Origin: Cristatella mucedo
Lineage: Eukaryota > Bryozoa > Phylactolaemata > Cristatellidae
DNA: 64,000 bases
NCBI GenBank assembly: GCA_009760855.2
Contig: WPIO01000054.1
Coordinates: 1,695,001 to 1,759,000, forward strand
Direction: 5' to 3'
Positions 1 to 12,181 of the stretch are shown one piece after another. A program made the position numbers and the translations under genes. Each line of letters starts with the position of its first letter. The stretch's first letter is position 1. Under the pieces are notes generated by a model. It was not told the origin of the DNA. It worked only from the letters and a program-made list of their open reading frames with translations, and made no database searches.

Positions 1-599
1 CTCTCTCTCCCTCTCTCAATCGATGTTTGTCTCCCCCTGTCTCCGTCTCAATCTCTGTATTATCGCTGCAGCTAATGAATTGAAGTCCTTCGCCACACAA
101 TCGCAGTGCATGTAGCACCGCTAGCAGGTCGCAGAAACCTCAGAGAAGCGCTTAAGTACGGCGACAATAGTGGAGAGCCACCGAAAGGTCAAAACCCGAA
201 ACTTACGGGTAAGTCCGAGTCTTCAACGCGAAGCCGCATATCTAATTGCTCCAGAGGCGTACAGGTGGACGGCGCCAGAAGCAGGGCTGGAAAAATTAGC
301 CGGATCTCTACGGATCGTTTTTCATGCATTCTGAACCGTAAACTGTGGCGTATGTAAGAAGTATATCACAATGTCTTTTGCTTAGTGCCTTACAGGGGAC
401 ACAGTCTATATTCGGGTACTTGAAAATTCGAGCTTTTTTCGCCCACTTAAAAAGAGTGGCGATAACGAAGAGTTCATGAAAAGCAAGGTAGGTATCCTGG
501 CTTAAACTATATTGCGAAACCATACAACTATCATGCTGAGACAAGCGTGCGAAAACGCGCCAAAGACTCACGACTACTGGTTAGTAGGACCCGGTTCGC

Positions 600-2400
600 A
601 GCGATCAATCATGCAGAGGTAGCCAAAGCTCACAGTAATGACAACAATGATAGTAATAATAATAATAATGCACTTGATAAAGCGCCCTCAGAGAACTCAA
701 TCTCTGTCTAGTAAAAGCCGAGAGATCCATTTGGGGGTCATACAAAACATGTCCCATTTTCTCAAAGTCGTGACATGTAAAGCTTCATAAAGCATCATTA
801 CACTAAAAGACAATTCACTCGGGCGGACCACAGGCTGCGTTGAACCAAGAGGTTTCCTGCTCCTGTTTGAATCTCGTCAAAAAAATCAGATGACGTGACG
901 TCAGACGGTAATGATTCCCAAGCCTTGGAGGCAGATTAACTGAAGGCACTGCCTCCAAGGGACTTGAAGGTCGTTAAAGACATTTAAAGAATTTAAGGGC
1001 ATGAGTAATGGCCCACAGCGAGAAGAGTAGGTGAAGAGATGCGAGCTGTGAAACGAGTTCAGGTAGGTAGGTCGGAGCAAGCGAATGAAGGAAACTAAAC
1101 GTGAGTGACACAATCTTGAAGTCGGTAGGCTGCTTGGTAGAAAGCCAGTGCATATTGGCGAGCAGCGGCGTGATGTGACAGTTGCCCTCAGTTACGAAAA
1201 ATAAGCCTGGCTGCAAAGGGTAGCACCAAGTGTGAGAGCGTTATTGAGAGCGCATGAAGACTATGGGCAGCCATGATGGCACACTAGGTACGGCTGTCGC
1301 CAAACAAAAGAGGCTCTTGAATCAGTTAGTATTTTGTCTATGCAGGTAGTGAGTGATAATAATAATAATAATGCACTTGATAAAGCGCATTTTGCGGAAG
1401 AGATCGCCCGGATTATGAGCACCAGTGGCCGCTGGAGGTGGATGCTGGTCGAGCTGATAAGGAGCTGTAGACTTTCCAGTTTCTGAGCCACACTTGCTTT
1501 GCTCATAATCTCTAAGTTTTTTGTCATCAATTTCAGAGTCTGACGCCATTCAAGTGCCAATGTCAGCAATGCATGATTTTAGGAATCTGAGACAGTTTGC
1601 GACACCGAAAGGGCAGGCAAGGACATAAACACAAGTAGAGCTGTGTGTCATCAGCATAAAATTGAAACCCTATATTGTGCTATGCCACTAAATTGGCAAG
1701 AGACAAATTATAAACTGCGAAAGTAAATGAATCTAAAACGAATGGCAGGCTGTATCACGATACAATTCATCTGTATTTGTATTAGCACAGAGCTCTAAGA
1801 GAGCTGAATCTCTATCAAGGATCTTTACATATGCCATTGGGGTTGAGCTCGCAACTTCCCCAAAGGCTCACTGGATTATCTGTATCCATTGGCACCTGCT
1901 TTCGGAATTCTCTCACTGAGCTGAGACCTAATCCATTTCAGCACAGAGCCTGCTATGTTTACGCGAGACGATAGGGTGGGAATAATAATTTTGTGAGCTA
2001 TGGTCGCAAAATCCGCCCAGAAATCCAGCAGAACTAGAAGAAATACTGTACCCAATTGAGCTTGACTGAGAGGGTTTTTCACACTCGCAGAAGTGCGGAC
2101 TCTTGGGGAGGAATTTTCTCAAAAGTCTTTCTGGAACTTACTGGCTTTGCTTGAAGTGTGGATATACAAGTTTACTTGGTCTGCCACGGCGCCAGGGTCT
2201 TCGAGAGGAATGGTGGTAGGGAGACTGGGAGGCAGTTTGCTTAGTTCTCGTGGTCAGGTATATACTTCTTTACAAGTGGCTTGAAAACAGTCCCATTTTA
2301 AGAAGCTGGGATATAACCTGAGGTTAATGACCCATTTACTAGGCCACTAGTACTGGACAGCAGTAAGTCCCGGCATCCCAGAAGGAGAGTATCCGGTTCC
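600..2400 (-). mobile_element. Decayed LINE family A fragments (reverse transcriptase C-terminus and 3' tails)
   Basis: Minus-strand pieces of the same LINE that is almost complete at 49387-52346. A 3' tail with (ATT)n and the GCGCTTTATC core lies at 643-715. The C-terminal block corresponding to CHITPLL.DLHWL of the intact copy lies at about 900-1200 (seen as NCHITPLLANMHWL). A second tail starts at 1358. Fragments of the reverse-transcriptase core lie at 1600-2400. All frames are broken. The order and orientation suggest one old insertion, or nested insertions, rearranged by indels. Confidence 0.8.
1770..1860 (-). mobile_element. Degenerate tRNA-derived SINE-A fragment
   Basis: The run from the AGAGAGCTGAATCTCTATC stretch to the GGGGTTGAGCTCGCAAC stretch follows the SINE-A copies at 9897 and 25180. 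It keeps the tail part and the B-box region but has many substitutions. Confidence 0.45.
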
Positions 2401-3071
2401 TACTTTATAATTCTGACGCCGCTAACACTCACTGGCACTGTCACAATCTGTCGATTTAGTATGCCAAAATTCGAGAAGCATCAACAGCAGGGAGGTGGGA
2501 GGCTAGCTGTCTTTCGGGTTTCTGATGAGCTCACTGCCCCGTGCCGTCTAAGTAGATGGCGCTTTTGGTGCCGAGTTTCCGAAACAAGCTTTTGGTGGCG
2601 AGACGCGACGCGTTTTGTCGACGCAATCCCGACACAATCACAGGATCAGCAAGTCTTGAAAGCACACCATAGCCGCTCAGGATTCTGCATTCAACCCTTG
2701 GCCTGAGGTGACTTGCTGAGCCACGCGATGCCACTGAACGCAGAGCTCCTAACCAGCTTCAGAACGAGCAGCAAACGGCATTCGCAATTTCAAATGGGAG
2801 TCCACGAGTTTGTCCGAAAGTATAAGTCGCCAAGGCCGCTCTGGCGTTATGCCATCGCGTTGTTAAGGCACTCGTGAGACATTGCCACTACGATATCACT
2901 GTCATATCGAAAAATGGGGCAGATTATTTACTAATTATGTATGAAGCTACAGCAAACAAACACTTGCTGCCGACATTGAAAACTGAATTGTGGAAAATCT
3001 TGAAAATGGCGACGTTCGACGCTTTCGATCGGCTGCACGCCATTGGATTATGTATTTAAACTCTGTGGAGG

Positions 3072-3073
<2 letters not shown>

Positions 3074-3126
<53 letters not shown>
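3074..3126. repeat. (CT)n microsatellite
   Basis: Uninterrupted CT dinucleotide run of about 53 bp. The Arg/Glu or Ser/Leu frames across it are artefacts. Confidence 0.95.
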
Positions 3127-3129
<3 letters not shown>

Positions 3130-3926
3130 ATGGAATGGATAAAATGAAGAGCCCAACCGGGACTTAGTCGCTAAGACTGCCCCGACTGGGCCTAACGACT
3201 CTTAGCAGCGATACGGCGGTCCGCAAGTTTCTGCGGCTGAGCCTTTATCAACGTATACGCTTACTTTCTTTACGATTTTTTATTTTTAAAATTGAATAGG
3301 CTGTACCGGTAGATTTTCGTGTTTGTTTATAGTTGTAACTACTTTTTTGAACTCAGATAAAATCGTATGATAAAAATAATGACAAGACTTTGGTATTCGG
3401 CCTTATGAGAACTACTAGTAGTCTGACTGCTTGGCATTAGAGCCGATGCAACTACCAATCAAGCAGGGCATCGGCTTCAACGCTCTCGCGCCAAACGGCC
3501 TCGCTTACGATTGGCTCGAACAGGAGCGCCGGTCTAATCTCCGTCGACTGAGAAAGTGCGTCGGCGGATACGCTCATCTGCGAACAGGCCGCCGCCGCGA
3601 GCTACGATCGCCTTCAACAGGCCGGACTAGCGAGTCCATTAAACTGAAACGCTCGTCACCGATCGAGGCGCGTTCGACTGTCCGTCTCGACGGACTCGCT
3701 CTGCCGACGTAAGCGGCGGCGGCGAACGCGTCTGCGCGATCGATGTCTGTTGCTTTCGCCCGCGCATGTCTGCTCTGCTCACGCCCTGCCATGTCACGCT
3801 CTGTCGCCGCTGCTGGCGGGCGACGCACGGCGGTTGGCTCGGCTTGCGGGCGACTCGCGGGTCTCGCGGGTCTCGCCGCTTCCGCCGCTCCGCGGCAGCG
3901 TCGGCCAGTCTGCTCAGACCAGAGGT

Positions 3927-3960
3927 CAGAGGCCGACGAACTCGAGTTCGTCGGCCTCTG
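3927..3960. repeat. Perfect 34-bp palindrome
   Basis: The sequence from CAGAGGCCGACGAACTC to its exact reverse complement is centred on CTCGAG with no spacer. It lies in the GC-rich block with no recognised exon over it. Confidence 0.9.
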
Positions 3961-5122
3961 CATTAGGATCGAAGCGAACGAGCGAACTCGATGGCCGCCG
4001 GTTCGAACTTCGGCTNCGCGATTTATTCGCGGCCGTCGCAGCCAGGACACTGGATTTCGAGGAGAGAGGCGAACCCGAACCGCGAGCCGCGGAGCGACGA
4101 GCCGCTCACGAGCAATCGTAGCGCATCGTTTTGTCCGTCGTCTTTTCTGGCTCGGCGACGGCGGCGGGCGGCTGCGCGCGACGAGCGACGAGCGCGCTGG
4201 CCACAGTCCGCTCTCGAACCAGGTCGCCGCCCGAGCGGGTGCGATACCTGGGGGGACCGGCGCCGCCTGCGGGGCGTAGCGTCGTCGTCGTCGTCGTCGC
4301 GACGGTGGTGCGCAGAGTCCTCTCGCGGTCGTTCCGACATCGAGGCTCAGCCTTAAAAAATTAGCAAACGACGACTGGCGCTTCGACCGATTGAGATCTT
4401 CGTCGGTCGGCTGCTATTGCGTCTGCGCCAGCCATCGCGCCGTCGCGCTATCGTCTTCCCGCGCGGCGCTGTTTTCTGCTTTGCACCCTTCTAAGCCCTA
4501 AGACCGCCAGATCGGCTGTGCATTGTTCGCCTCGCGGAAGTCCGATGGGCGGACATCCGGCACGCGCTCCGCTGAGAGCTCTATAGAGCACCCGGAGGTC
4601 CGCGATTAGTTAGCTCGCCTCGCTCTCGTCTGGCTCGGCAGAGCTCCGCACACTCGTGCAGAGAGCCGCGATTGCTGTCGCACCGCAAAACGTAGCCGGC
4701 GCACAGGTTTGCAGGAGGGGGGATTGTCGCAGCGACGAGAACCGAAGATTCCGCCGGAAGCACTGGCGGCCGTGGACGAGCGTCGTGGCGGCCGTGGACG
4801 AGGCCGTCGTGTTGCTCGCTCGCTCGCTCTAACGCAGGCGACGGCGCCCCGCCGTCTGCCGCCCCGCCCGCCTCTAATCTCAGCATGCTGGTGACGACGC
4901 CGAGGCTACCAGCGGAGCCCGCGGCGCCAGCTTATCGTCGGGCGTCTCATTCGTCTCCTATCTGCTCCCGCCGAACGAATTTGACTATCTCGACGGAAGC
5001 GTCAACGGAAGCTCATTCGAGGCGTAACGCTTTAGGCGCGAGCTGGACGGCGGCACGCCGGCCAGCGAGGATGCCGCCTCTCTGTGCCTCGGTGTGAACT
5101 CGTGGCTCTCCTATGCGTGTTT

Positions 5123-5195
5123 CTCTCTCTCATCTCTCTCTCGTCGGGGGGGCCCTCCACTGGGGGGTGGTTGATCTCGCTCTCCCCTCTCTCTC

Positions 5196-5229
<34 letters not shown>

Positions 5230-5274
5230 CCTCTCTCTCTCCCTCTCTCCCTCTCTCTCTCTCTCTCTCTTTCG
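5123..5274. repeat. CT-rich microsatellite
   Basis: CT dinucleotides interrupted by CCCT units; simple sequence. Confidence 0.9.
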
Positions 5275-5924
5275 GTCTCCGAGCGAGGGCAATCTTTCGC
5301 GTCGAACGCGTCGAGAAGCGCTTCAGCAGTCTGCCAGTATCCGGCTAAACTTTCGGCTCCTACTCGGGTCTCGAGGCAGCCCCAAAATGCAGCCAGCTAC
5401 CTCTTCCGCCAACTTTACCGACGTCGCTGCCGCAAGCTCGACGCAGCCGCCACCGCCAGCGGTCGGCGCGCCACCTGGCGGATTTCCCCAGAGTCCGAGC
5501 ACATTGGGCAATCGTCGTTGGGATGCAGAGCGCTTGTCCAACGGCTGGCCGACGCGCCACGTTTAGCAGCGTTCAAAATTTCGATCTGGACACAGTAGGA
5601 GTTTGACGCGTGCTAAGCACTAAGAACGGCTCGCCGGTGGAAGCGCCGGCCGCAGCGCACGCCGGTGCCTCAGCGGGAGCCTCTGTCTCTCGATTCGGCT
5701 TTTGCCGCGGCCTCGACTTCGTGGCTCGAGCTCGTCGGCCGCAGCCACGACTTCGTGGCTCGAGCTCGTCGGCCGCAGCGCGCAGACGGCGAGCATCCAT
5801 GATGGACGTAAAACCGGACGATGAACGTGCGAGGCTGAAGGTCTCTCTCTCTCTCTCTCTCTCTCTGAGTTCACGGCTTTCGGTTCTCTCGGTAAGCGGC
5901 CCGTCAAATCTCGGTCGCGTGAAC

Positions 5925-6120
5925 TTGGTCAAATGGCAGCTGCGTAACCTTGGGCCAAGGGTAGCTGCATGACCATAACAAAGGGCGGTTGTGTGACCTT
6001 TGGGCAAAGGGCGGCTGTGTGACCTTGGGAAATGGCAGCTGTGTGACCTTTGGCCAAGGGGCGGGTGCCTGACTTTCGGCAAAGTGCGACTGCGTGACCT
6101 TCGACAAAGGGTAGCTGCAA
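5925..6120. repeat. Imperfect 27-30-bp tandem repeat
   Basis: About six diverged units built on GTGACCTTTGGGCAAAGGG followed by CGGCTGT. Each unit contains a small inverted repeat (CTTTGGGCAAAG). Confidence 0.75.
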
Positions 6121-6875
6121 GCGCGTCGGCGGCCAAGCTGGCTAGGGATTCCACCTAGCGAGGCGCGCGGGAAGCCTGCCGGATTTGCGCTGCCGTTCCG
6201 TTGTTCGGTTCACGACGTCGTCGAAGTCTCGCGAGAGCTCGTAGCGGCTGCAAGCGCCTCCATTGGACGCGCCCTGTGCATGCCAGCCGCTGCCTGCGCG
6301 AGGGCGAGCCTTGCGACCGACGAGTGCCGAACGCGAAACGTAACTTCCGCTCGGCGGGGGGGGCCTACGTCACTCGCTCGCGCCAGCGCTCTCAGCGAGG
6401 CGCGGCGGCGGATGATTGGCTCGAATGCGACGGTCACAATGACGCGGGCGGTCAACGCGCGCCGACACACCGCGAGCGGTGTCGACCGGCGCTGGCGTGG
6501 CGTCTAGCCCGAGCCATTGCCGAGCCACACACAGAGAGACGGAAGTCCGCTACTGAGTCACACGGACGGAACGCCTCCGTCTAGCCGCACAAATAGGAGA
6601 CGAGTCGGAATGGGAGCGCGGATATCGGCCGGCGGATACGGCCGACACGACGAAATTAGGGCGATTATGCGGCGAGCGACTGGCCGGCGGCCGAGGACGC
6701 GGCGGGCGACGCGGGACGACGCCGAGTGACGTCGCTGGCCGCAAAATGGCGGACTCAGGGGAATCGAGTGGGTCTGAGTGAGATAGGCGACTCGAGGCAG
6801 CCATTGACGGGGCGCGGTTAGTGCGTTGAAAAATGAGCAAACAACAATGTTGAATAGTTAATTCAATGATAATTC

Positions 6876-7020
6876 AATTTCGTTTGTGTAGCGGCAGAAG
6901 AGACTGAACGGCTATCATCGCCACTTGCAGTGATCCAAAGAGGATCGCCCACTGCATGACTCGAACCCATTACCCGGGTGGTGCAGAGCGAACACCTTGA
7001 CCCTGGGCTAAAAACCGGGA
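6876..7020 (-). mobile_element. tRNA-derived SINE, family SINE-B
   Basis: Read on the minus strand it has an A-box-like segment, a B-box-like GGGTTCGAGTC, and then a body (GGGCGATCC ... GCGATGATAGCCG) shared with the plus-strand copy at 37070-37195. The shared non-tRNA body shows a dispersed element, not a lone tRNA gene. Confidence 0.65.
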
Positions 7021-8054
7021 GCTCGCGAAAGTCAGTGCGAGAGTGAGTCAGTCAGAGCCCAGCCCCCTCGCGTTCCACCGGGAAAAGAACGCTTTCACTG
7101 AGTGCAGGTCGTGCCCATAGCGGGCGCACGAGGCATGCGACCGCCTTTCACCCTTCCCCTTTCACCTTACGCCCTTGAACTTTCGATGAAAGCGAACGAG
7201 GCGGCCGGCTCGTCTCACTGCGCTAGATCAGGGGAGATCGCGAGAAGTCCCGGCGCGAAGGTCAGCAGCGACGGTGACGCTGCTGACAAGAGCACAATTC
7301 AATCAGTTTGCGTGAGAGAATCTGCGGGAACGTGTCGCGACATTGGCTATGTCTGCAATATACCGCGGATATACCGCACTATACCGCGGAGGCCACCGCG
7401 TACGTGCCGCAGCGCATGCTGCTCCCCCGCGAAACGATCTCATGTCGAAGCGGCGTGACCCTGTATTGACAGATTGACCGCTAGCAAGCAGCCGCGCCAG
7501 TGGCGGCAGCGGCAGCATGGCGGCGGTGACGGTCCAAGCTTCTAGCCACCGTTGAGCGCGCGGCGTCATTTCGATTTGAATATCAAGCGCGTTCGCCACA
7601 GCAAGTGGCGACCGAAAGCGAACCACGGCGGAGCAGCGGCGGGCGCGCGAAAGGGGCGGCAGCCGCAGCTTGCGATCGCCCTCAACACGGCGAGCGCCAC
7701 AGCGGCGAACGAGAGGCCGTCGGTCGTCTGCTCCGGGGCAAATGGCGGCGGCTCCGAGGCAAATGGCGGCGGCTGCGCGGGCGGCAGAGCGCTGAGCTCA
7801 GATTAGCCGCGACCGAAGCGGCGCGTTTGTTCGCAGCGGCGAGCGATGCCCTAGAAGCGGCCCACGGCGGGCCCGCCTACCAAGCCGCTGAACGGCACGG
7901 ATCCTCTGTACGACGTCGCCGAGGTGTTGACGACGAAGTCAACCGTGGCGACATTGATGGACCCGGGAATGACGCCCTGAAAGTAGAATTCGAACGGCGC
8001 TCGAGCCGGAAGTCGTCTGCCGGAAGAAAGAACGGCGAGAAAGAACGCGGAAGA

Positions 8055-8055
<1 letters not shown>

Positions 8056-8099
<44 letters not shown>

Positions 8100-8129
8100 A
8101 GCGGGAGACGAAATGGTAAAAGGATAAGT

Positions 8130-8218
<89 letters not shown>

Positions 8219-8219
8219 C

Positions 8220-8313
<94 letters not shown>
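8056..8313. repeat. (GA)n microsatellite with CAGAGA interruptions
   Basis: Two nearly pure GA tracts separated by a short unique spacer at about 8095-8130, with periodic CAGAGA variants at 8201-8231. Confidence 0.95.
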
Positions 8314-8314
<1 letters not shown>

Positions 8315-8692
8315 CCTGCTAAAAATTGCTCTCTCGTGCGCGGCAATGCCACAGTCGCCAAGGTCACAGTCACAAGGCCGCGCGAGTTCAAGCCCGCACC
8401 CGAGCGATTCTTAGCTGCCCGACCGCTGCCTGGAGAGGGGGAGTAGGAGAAGGAGTCACTGGGGTCACTGGGGTAGCTGGGGGCGAAGGAGGGGTCACTC
8501 GTCTGCAAGCGTTCTCTCTCCCGAGGATTGCGAGCGAACGCGCTCGCTCGATCGCGTTCTAGCGACGTCACTGCAATGGCGGCGCTTAGTCAAGGCCGCC
8601 CGTCGCCGCCATTTGCCGCCCGAAGGCGGGCCTGATTGGTCGCCGCAGCCGACGCGCTTTCCGGCCGAAGCGCCGCCGCTGCATCCGCTCAC

Positions 8693-8875
8693 CGCCACGA
8701 TGATGGCGTCGTCGCGCGGCGCCGTCTCGACGAGCTCGTAGCTCACTCGGCTGCCGAGCACCTCGACGCTGGTCACGTTCTCGCCGTCTCGGACGCCATC
8801 GAGAACGATTCTACAACCCGATCGAGCGAGAGTGCCGGCGAGAGCGGCGGCGGCTTCCGGCTGCACCGCAGCGAG
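8693..8875 (-). CDS. Candidate exon G of secreted LPMO-like gene
   Basis: A 61-codon open exon on the minus strand between a TTCAG acceptor and a GGCG|GTGAGC donor, phase 0 at both ends. The peptide is beta-strand-like (for example CRIVLDGVRDG, then SRVSYELVET) and resembles the style of the upstream exons. It probably belongs to the gene starting at 17850. The exon at 9375 ends in phase 2, so at least one linking exon is missing from this model. The family was not recognised. Confidence 0.45.
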
Positions 8876-9149
8876 CTGAACTAGGACAACTAGGCCAAAC
8901 GCGGTCAGAGCCGAGCGCGAGAAGTCAGGGCCGCCGCGACCCGCTGCGACGCTGACTGACCGGGCCAAGGAAACGGACTCGCGCCAGTGCGGACAGCGGG
9001 AGACAAATCCTGGCTAGCTCCCAGCTCCTCGAGGCTGGTGTAAAGATCAGCCTAGCGGAGGCGCGTCGCTCTCGAAGCGTCGCTCTGCCACGACAGTTGT
9101 GTTCGCCGCTGCTGATTTTGCGACTACGCCACTTCGAGCTTAACCGCGC

Positions 9150-9245
9150 TGCGCTGGGCACCAAAGGTCGCCGCCGGGTTACAAAGGTTGCCGCCGGGTC
9201 GCCGCAAAGGTCACCGCCGGGTCGCCGCAAAGGTCGCCGCCGAGG
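9150..9245. repeat. Short GC-rich tandem repeat
   Basis: Four to five units of about 20 bp built on AAAGGTCGCCGCCGGGT, ending in the CpG-rich stretch. Confidence 0.65.
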
Positions 9246-9374
9246 ATCAGCGAGGAGCGTGGGTGAGCGCAGACCGCGCGCGCGCTCTGTGCAGAAACCT
9301 CTGCGCCGCCGGCAAACCGCTCTGCTGCAAACAACGACGGCGGCGATGGAGCGGCGGCGGCGGCGGACTCTTAC

Positions 9375-9489
9375 GCGAAGCTGTGCAATCCACCGTCGGA
9401 CACGAGGGAGCCCGTCGCCGTGACGGTGACGTTCGGTCCGCCTGTGTTCGAACCGCCTTTGGGCGCGAGTGAAAAAATGGAGCTTCTGC
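9375..9489 (-). CDS. Exon F of secreted LPMO-like gene
   Basis: A strong acceptor (TTTTTGTTGCAG) and donor (CGC|GTAAGAG) bracket 115 bp on the minus strand. It enters in phase 1 and leaves in phase 2. The phase-1 entry matches the exit of the exon at 11206-11383. The product contains SSIFSLAPKGGSNTG and VTVTATGSLVSDGG, a beta-rich extracellular-looking segment. No domain was recognised. Confidence 0.6.
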
Positions 9490-9896
9490 CTGCAACAAAA
9501 ACAGCGAGTTCATTGGGAAGAATTCCACGTTGCCATTCTTCGCTCATTCTTTCCTTCATTATTTCGTTCATTCTTTCGCCGCCGCCGCCGCCGCTGCCGC
9601 CGCCGATACCGGCGTGGGTGAAGAAAACCAGCCGACCGAACGGAGCCGCCGCCGCGCCTGTCGGCAGCCTAGGTGGCGGCGCGCGCGCCAAAAGACGGAA
9701 GAATGATGAGATCGGGTGCAGTTGAAGCACTGGTCGACTGGACCTTTGAAAGCGGCCGTCACGTGGGCTGAGCTCTCAAGTGTCGAGCTAAGTGGGCCCA
9801 AAAATGTGTAGATGATAAAAATGCTTTTAATAATTTATGATCTATACATTAATAACGTATAGATAATAAAAATCTATCGTTTCTTTTGAAAATAAT

Positions 9897-10042
9897 AAAT
9901 AACAATATAATTCATTTGTATGGCGCCCTAAGAGAACTTAATCTCAATTCAGGCGCTTCACATATGCCTCGGGGCTCGAGCCCGCGACCTCAGCCAGACC
10001 TTGGTCGGGGCAAACACCTTAACCGCTGGACCAAACCAGCTC
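9897..10042 (-). mobile_element. tRNA-derived SINE-A copy
   Basis: On the minus strand it has a tRNA-like head (A box within TGGTCCAGCGGTTAAG, B box around GGGCTCGAGCCC). A body follows, then a tail AGGCGC ... GAGATTAAGTTCTCTTAGGGCGC that parallels the 3' tail of LINE family A. Copies at 22825 (+) and 25180 (-) are colinear. Confidence 0.8.
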
Positions 10043-10195
10043 AGACGCACTTGATCTGCCCGAGTTATGCGCTGAAACACGCCCAGGCTTGCCTTCGTGC
10101 GGTCTGCTTAGCGACTAACTTCACTGGAAAAGAGCGCGACGTCATCAACTGCTCCTAGACAAACCGCTTCATCCAGACTTGACGCCGCTCTCTCA

Positions 10196-10258
10196 ATAGG
10201 CGAAGCACAAAGAGAGAAGGAGACAGAGAGAAAGGGAGAGAGAGGCATACAAGGAGTA

Positions 10259-10345
<87 letters not shown>

Positions 10346-10412
10346 GAGACAGAGAGAGACAGAGAGAGACAGAGAGAGACAGAGAGAGAGACAGAGAGAG
10401 ACAGAGAGAGAC

Positions 10413-10463
<51 letters not shown>

Positions 10464-10488
10464 CAGAGAGAGAGAGATATAGAGAGAG

Positions 10489-10553
<65 letters not shown>

Positions 10554-10640
10554 GACAGAGAGACAGAGAGAGACAGAGACAGAGACAGACAGACAGATAG
10601 ACAGACACATAGACAGACAGAGAAGAGACTGAGACAGAGC
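10196..10640. repeat. Long (GA)n / CAGAGA compound microsatellite
   Basis: About 445 bp of GA with CAGA and GATA variants. The 260- and 151-residue open frames across it are simple-sequence artefacts. Confidence 0.95.
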
Positions 10641-11205
10641 TTACTATCAGCAATCTGCAGCCTCGGCCACGCCCCTCGAGTCTCGCTCGGCCACGCCTCG
10701 TCGAGTTCCGCTCACTCAGCAGATTCGAAGCGATAGCTCGCCAGTCACTTCCTGCATCGCTTTCTCGCATCCGCTTCCGCTTAAATCTCGCCCTTTTTAT
10801 GCACCGACGGCCAGGCGTGCTCTTCAGAAACATCCGGGCGCCACGGTTTTGTCGAGACCACTCGTAGAGTGACTTAGCACTCACTGTCAAGTCCTGACTG
10901 AATGCTTGCAGTTGGCTTTGCGACGCGCGCGGTTAAGCTTCATGCCATTCGAGCGACGCCGCAGGCAGCAACAAAACATGTCACCAGATGGCGCTCTGGC
11001 CTCAGATCGCTCTCGGCTGCCGGATCCGCTGCGCAACCCAATCGCCGCGCATCGATTCCGGAGTTGCTGCATTACCAGCGCTTGCGGCCACTATGTCAGA
11101 GAGGGGCCTCTGCTCTGCTCTGCAGCGCAGCACTCGACCGCTCTGACCGCACCGATAATTCTCAGCGAGAGCGAGTCCTGCGCGAGCGCCTGCGCCGCCG
11201 CTTAC

Positions 11206-11383
11206 ATCGCGCCTCCGTCGGCGTGCACTCGGCCGGAATGGGCACCCGGCGACTGACGACGACGTCGTCGCCGCCGCCGACGGCGTCGGACGTCGCCGTC
11301 GAACGCAGCGCGAGCGTCACGTGGGCTCGGCCAGTCCAGAAGTAAGCAGCCGTCGGATATTTGCGATCGCTCGCCGACAGCCT
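11206..11383 (-). CDS. Exon E of secreted LPMO-like gene
   Basis: A 178-bp minus-strand exon from a GCGCAG acceptor to a strong GCGAT|GTAAGC donor. It enters in phase 0 and leaves in phase 1, compatible with the exons at 11813-11956 and 9375-9489. The peptide includes AAYFWTGRAHVTLALRS, then an Asp/Gly/Val stretch and a Cys near its end. No domain was recognised. The phase agreement on both sides is the main support. Confidence 0.55.
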
Positions 11384-11812
11384 CTGCGCTCCGGAGAGCA
11401 TCTGAAGCGCAGAAGAGAGAGAGAAAAAAGATGGCTGCGCGACCGCTTCCGCTGCCGCGCGCACCCCCGCCTCCGCGACAGCAGCGGCCACCGCGGCCAA
11501 GCCAGCCGCGAAATAGCGCCACTTGGCGGACACAAGTCGCCATTCGCGCGCGCGAGGAGCGCAAACGCGTAACGCCCCCTTCGTCGTATTCGTCGTCGTC
11601 GGGGGAAAATCCGACGACTTTGGGGACGGATTGCGACGCGAGCGCGGATGATGGAGTTGACCGATCGGCTGCCGACGTCTTCCGTCATCAATTCGCCACC
11701 ACGAACACCGACGCGAATCGCGAGAATCGCGCTAGAGACGGCTGCTACGTAGGCCGCAGAACGGGACTGGAGGGCGGGCGGGCGGCCGCCGGCCGGTGCG
11801 GCGCGTCCTTAC

Positions 11813-11956
11813 GTTCCAGTCGCCGGCGAACCACAGGACGTCGCGAACCGGCTGCAAGAGGCCGTCGAAATTTTCGAGCACCGTAGAGCTGGCCACCTTG
11901 CTAGGTCCGTTGAGGGTGAAGCTCTTGACCTCCTGCGACTCTTGACCTTTGCCGAC
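11813..11956 (-). CDS. Exon D of secreted LPMO-like gene
   Basis: Exactly 48 codons on the minus strand between CCGCCCAG and AAC|GTAAGG, phase 0-0. The peptide includes EVKSFTLNGPSKVASSTVL and PVRDVLWFAGDWN, with protein-like composition unlike the Arg/Ala-rich shadows around it. It is compatible with exon C upstream and exon E downstream. Confidence 0.6.
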
Positions 11957-12109
11957 CTGGGCGGTTCGCACGCAAAGCGGCGCGCCGCCTCGAGCGGTTT
12001 CCAATGGCGGCGGTGCGAGAAAAGACGAGAACAGGAGTGGGGCAAGCGAGCGACGTGCTGCGATGCGAATTCAGGCCGCCGCCGCCGCCGCCGACCGCTC
12101 TTCGCTCAC

Positions 12110-12181
12110 AATGAAAGCTCGACGGCCGTCTGCCGTGTACGCCACCTCGCCGTAGTGCCGAGATCCATCGCGAAGCGACAC
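12110..12181 (-). CDS. Exon C of secreted LPMO-like gene
   Basis: A 24-codon minus-strand exon, acceptor GACGACAG and donor ATT|GTGAGC, phase 0-0. The peptide is VSLRDGSRHYGEVAYTADG followed by RRAFI. It resembles the LRLKDGRTLSADI motif of exon B, so both may be strands of a repeated beta unit (inference). Confidence 0.55.

Larger units (their letters stand above)
3400..8690. other. GC-rich stretch without a confidently assigned gene
   Basis: GC- and CpG-rich sequence with many long shadow reading frames that lack splice support or recognisable motifs. It holds CT/GA tracts, a 34-bp palindrome, a direct duplication at about 5710-5780, a 27-30-bp tandem repeat (5925-6120) and a SINE (6876-7020). 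It may contain 3' exons or the 3' UTR of the minus-strand gene whose exons end at 8693, but I could not place any. Confidence 0.6.

Noticed and set aside
3574-4356. Long Arg/Ala-rich frames on both strands at 3.5-4.4 kb
   Set aside because: High GC removes stop codons in all frames. No splice signals, codon pattern or motifs support them.
6876-7020. tRNA gene
   Set aside because: It has A- and B-box-like words, but no complete cloverleaf is apparent, and the same non-tRNA body occurs at 37070, so it is a SINE.
7605-8571. Arg/Glu and Ser/Leu proteins of more than 200 codons
   Set aside because: The open frames exist only because (GA)n/(CT)n has no stops; this is simple sequence.
10108-10890. 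260-codon Ser/Leu-rich frame on the minus strand
   Set aside because: Lies over a 445-bp GA microsatellite.
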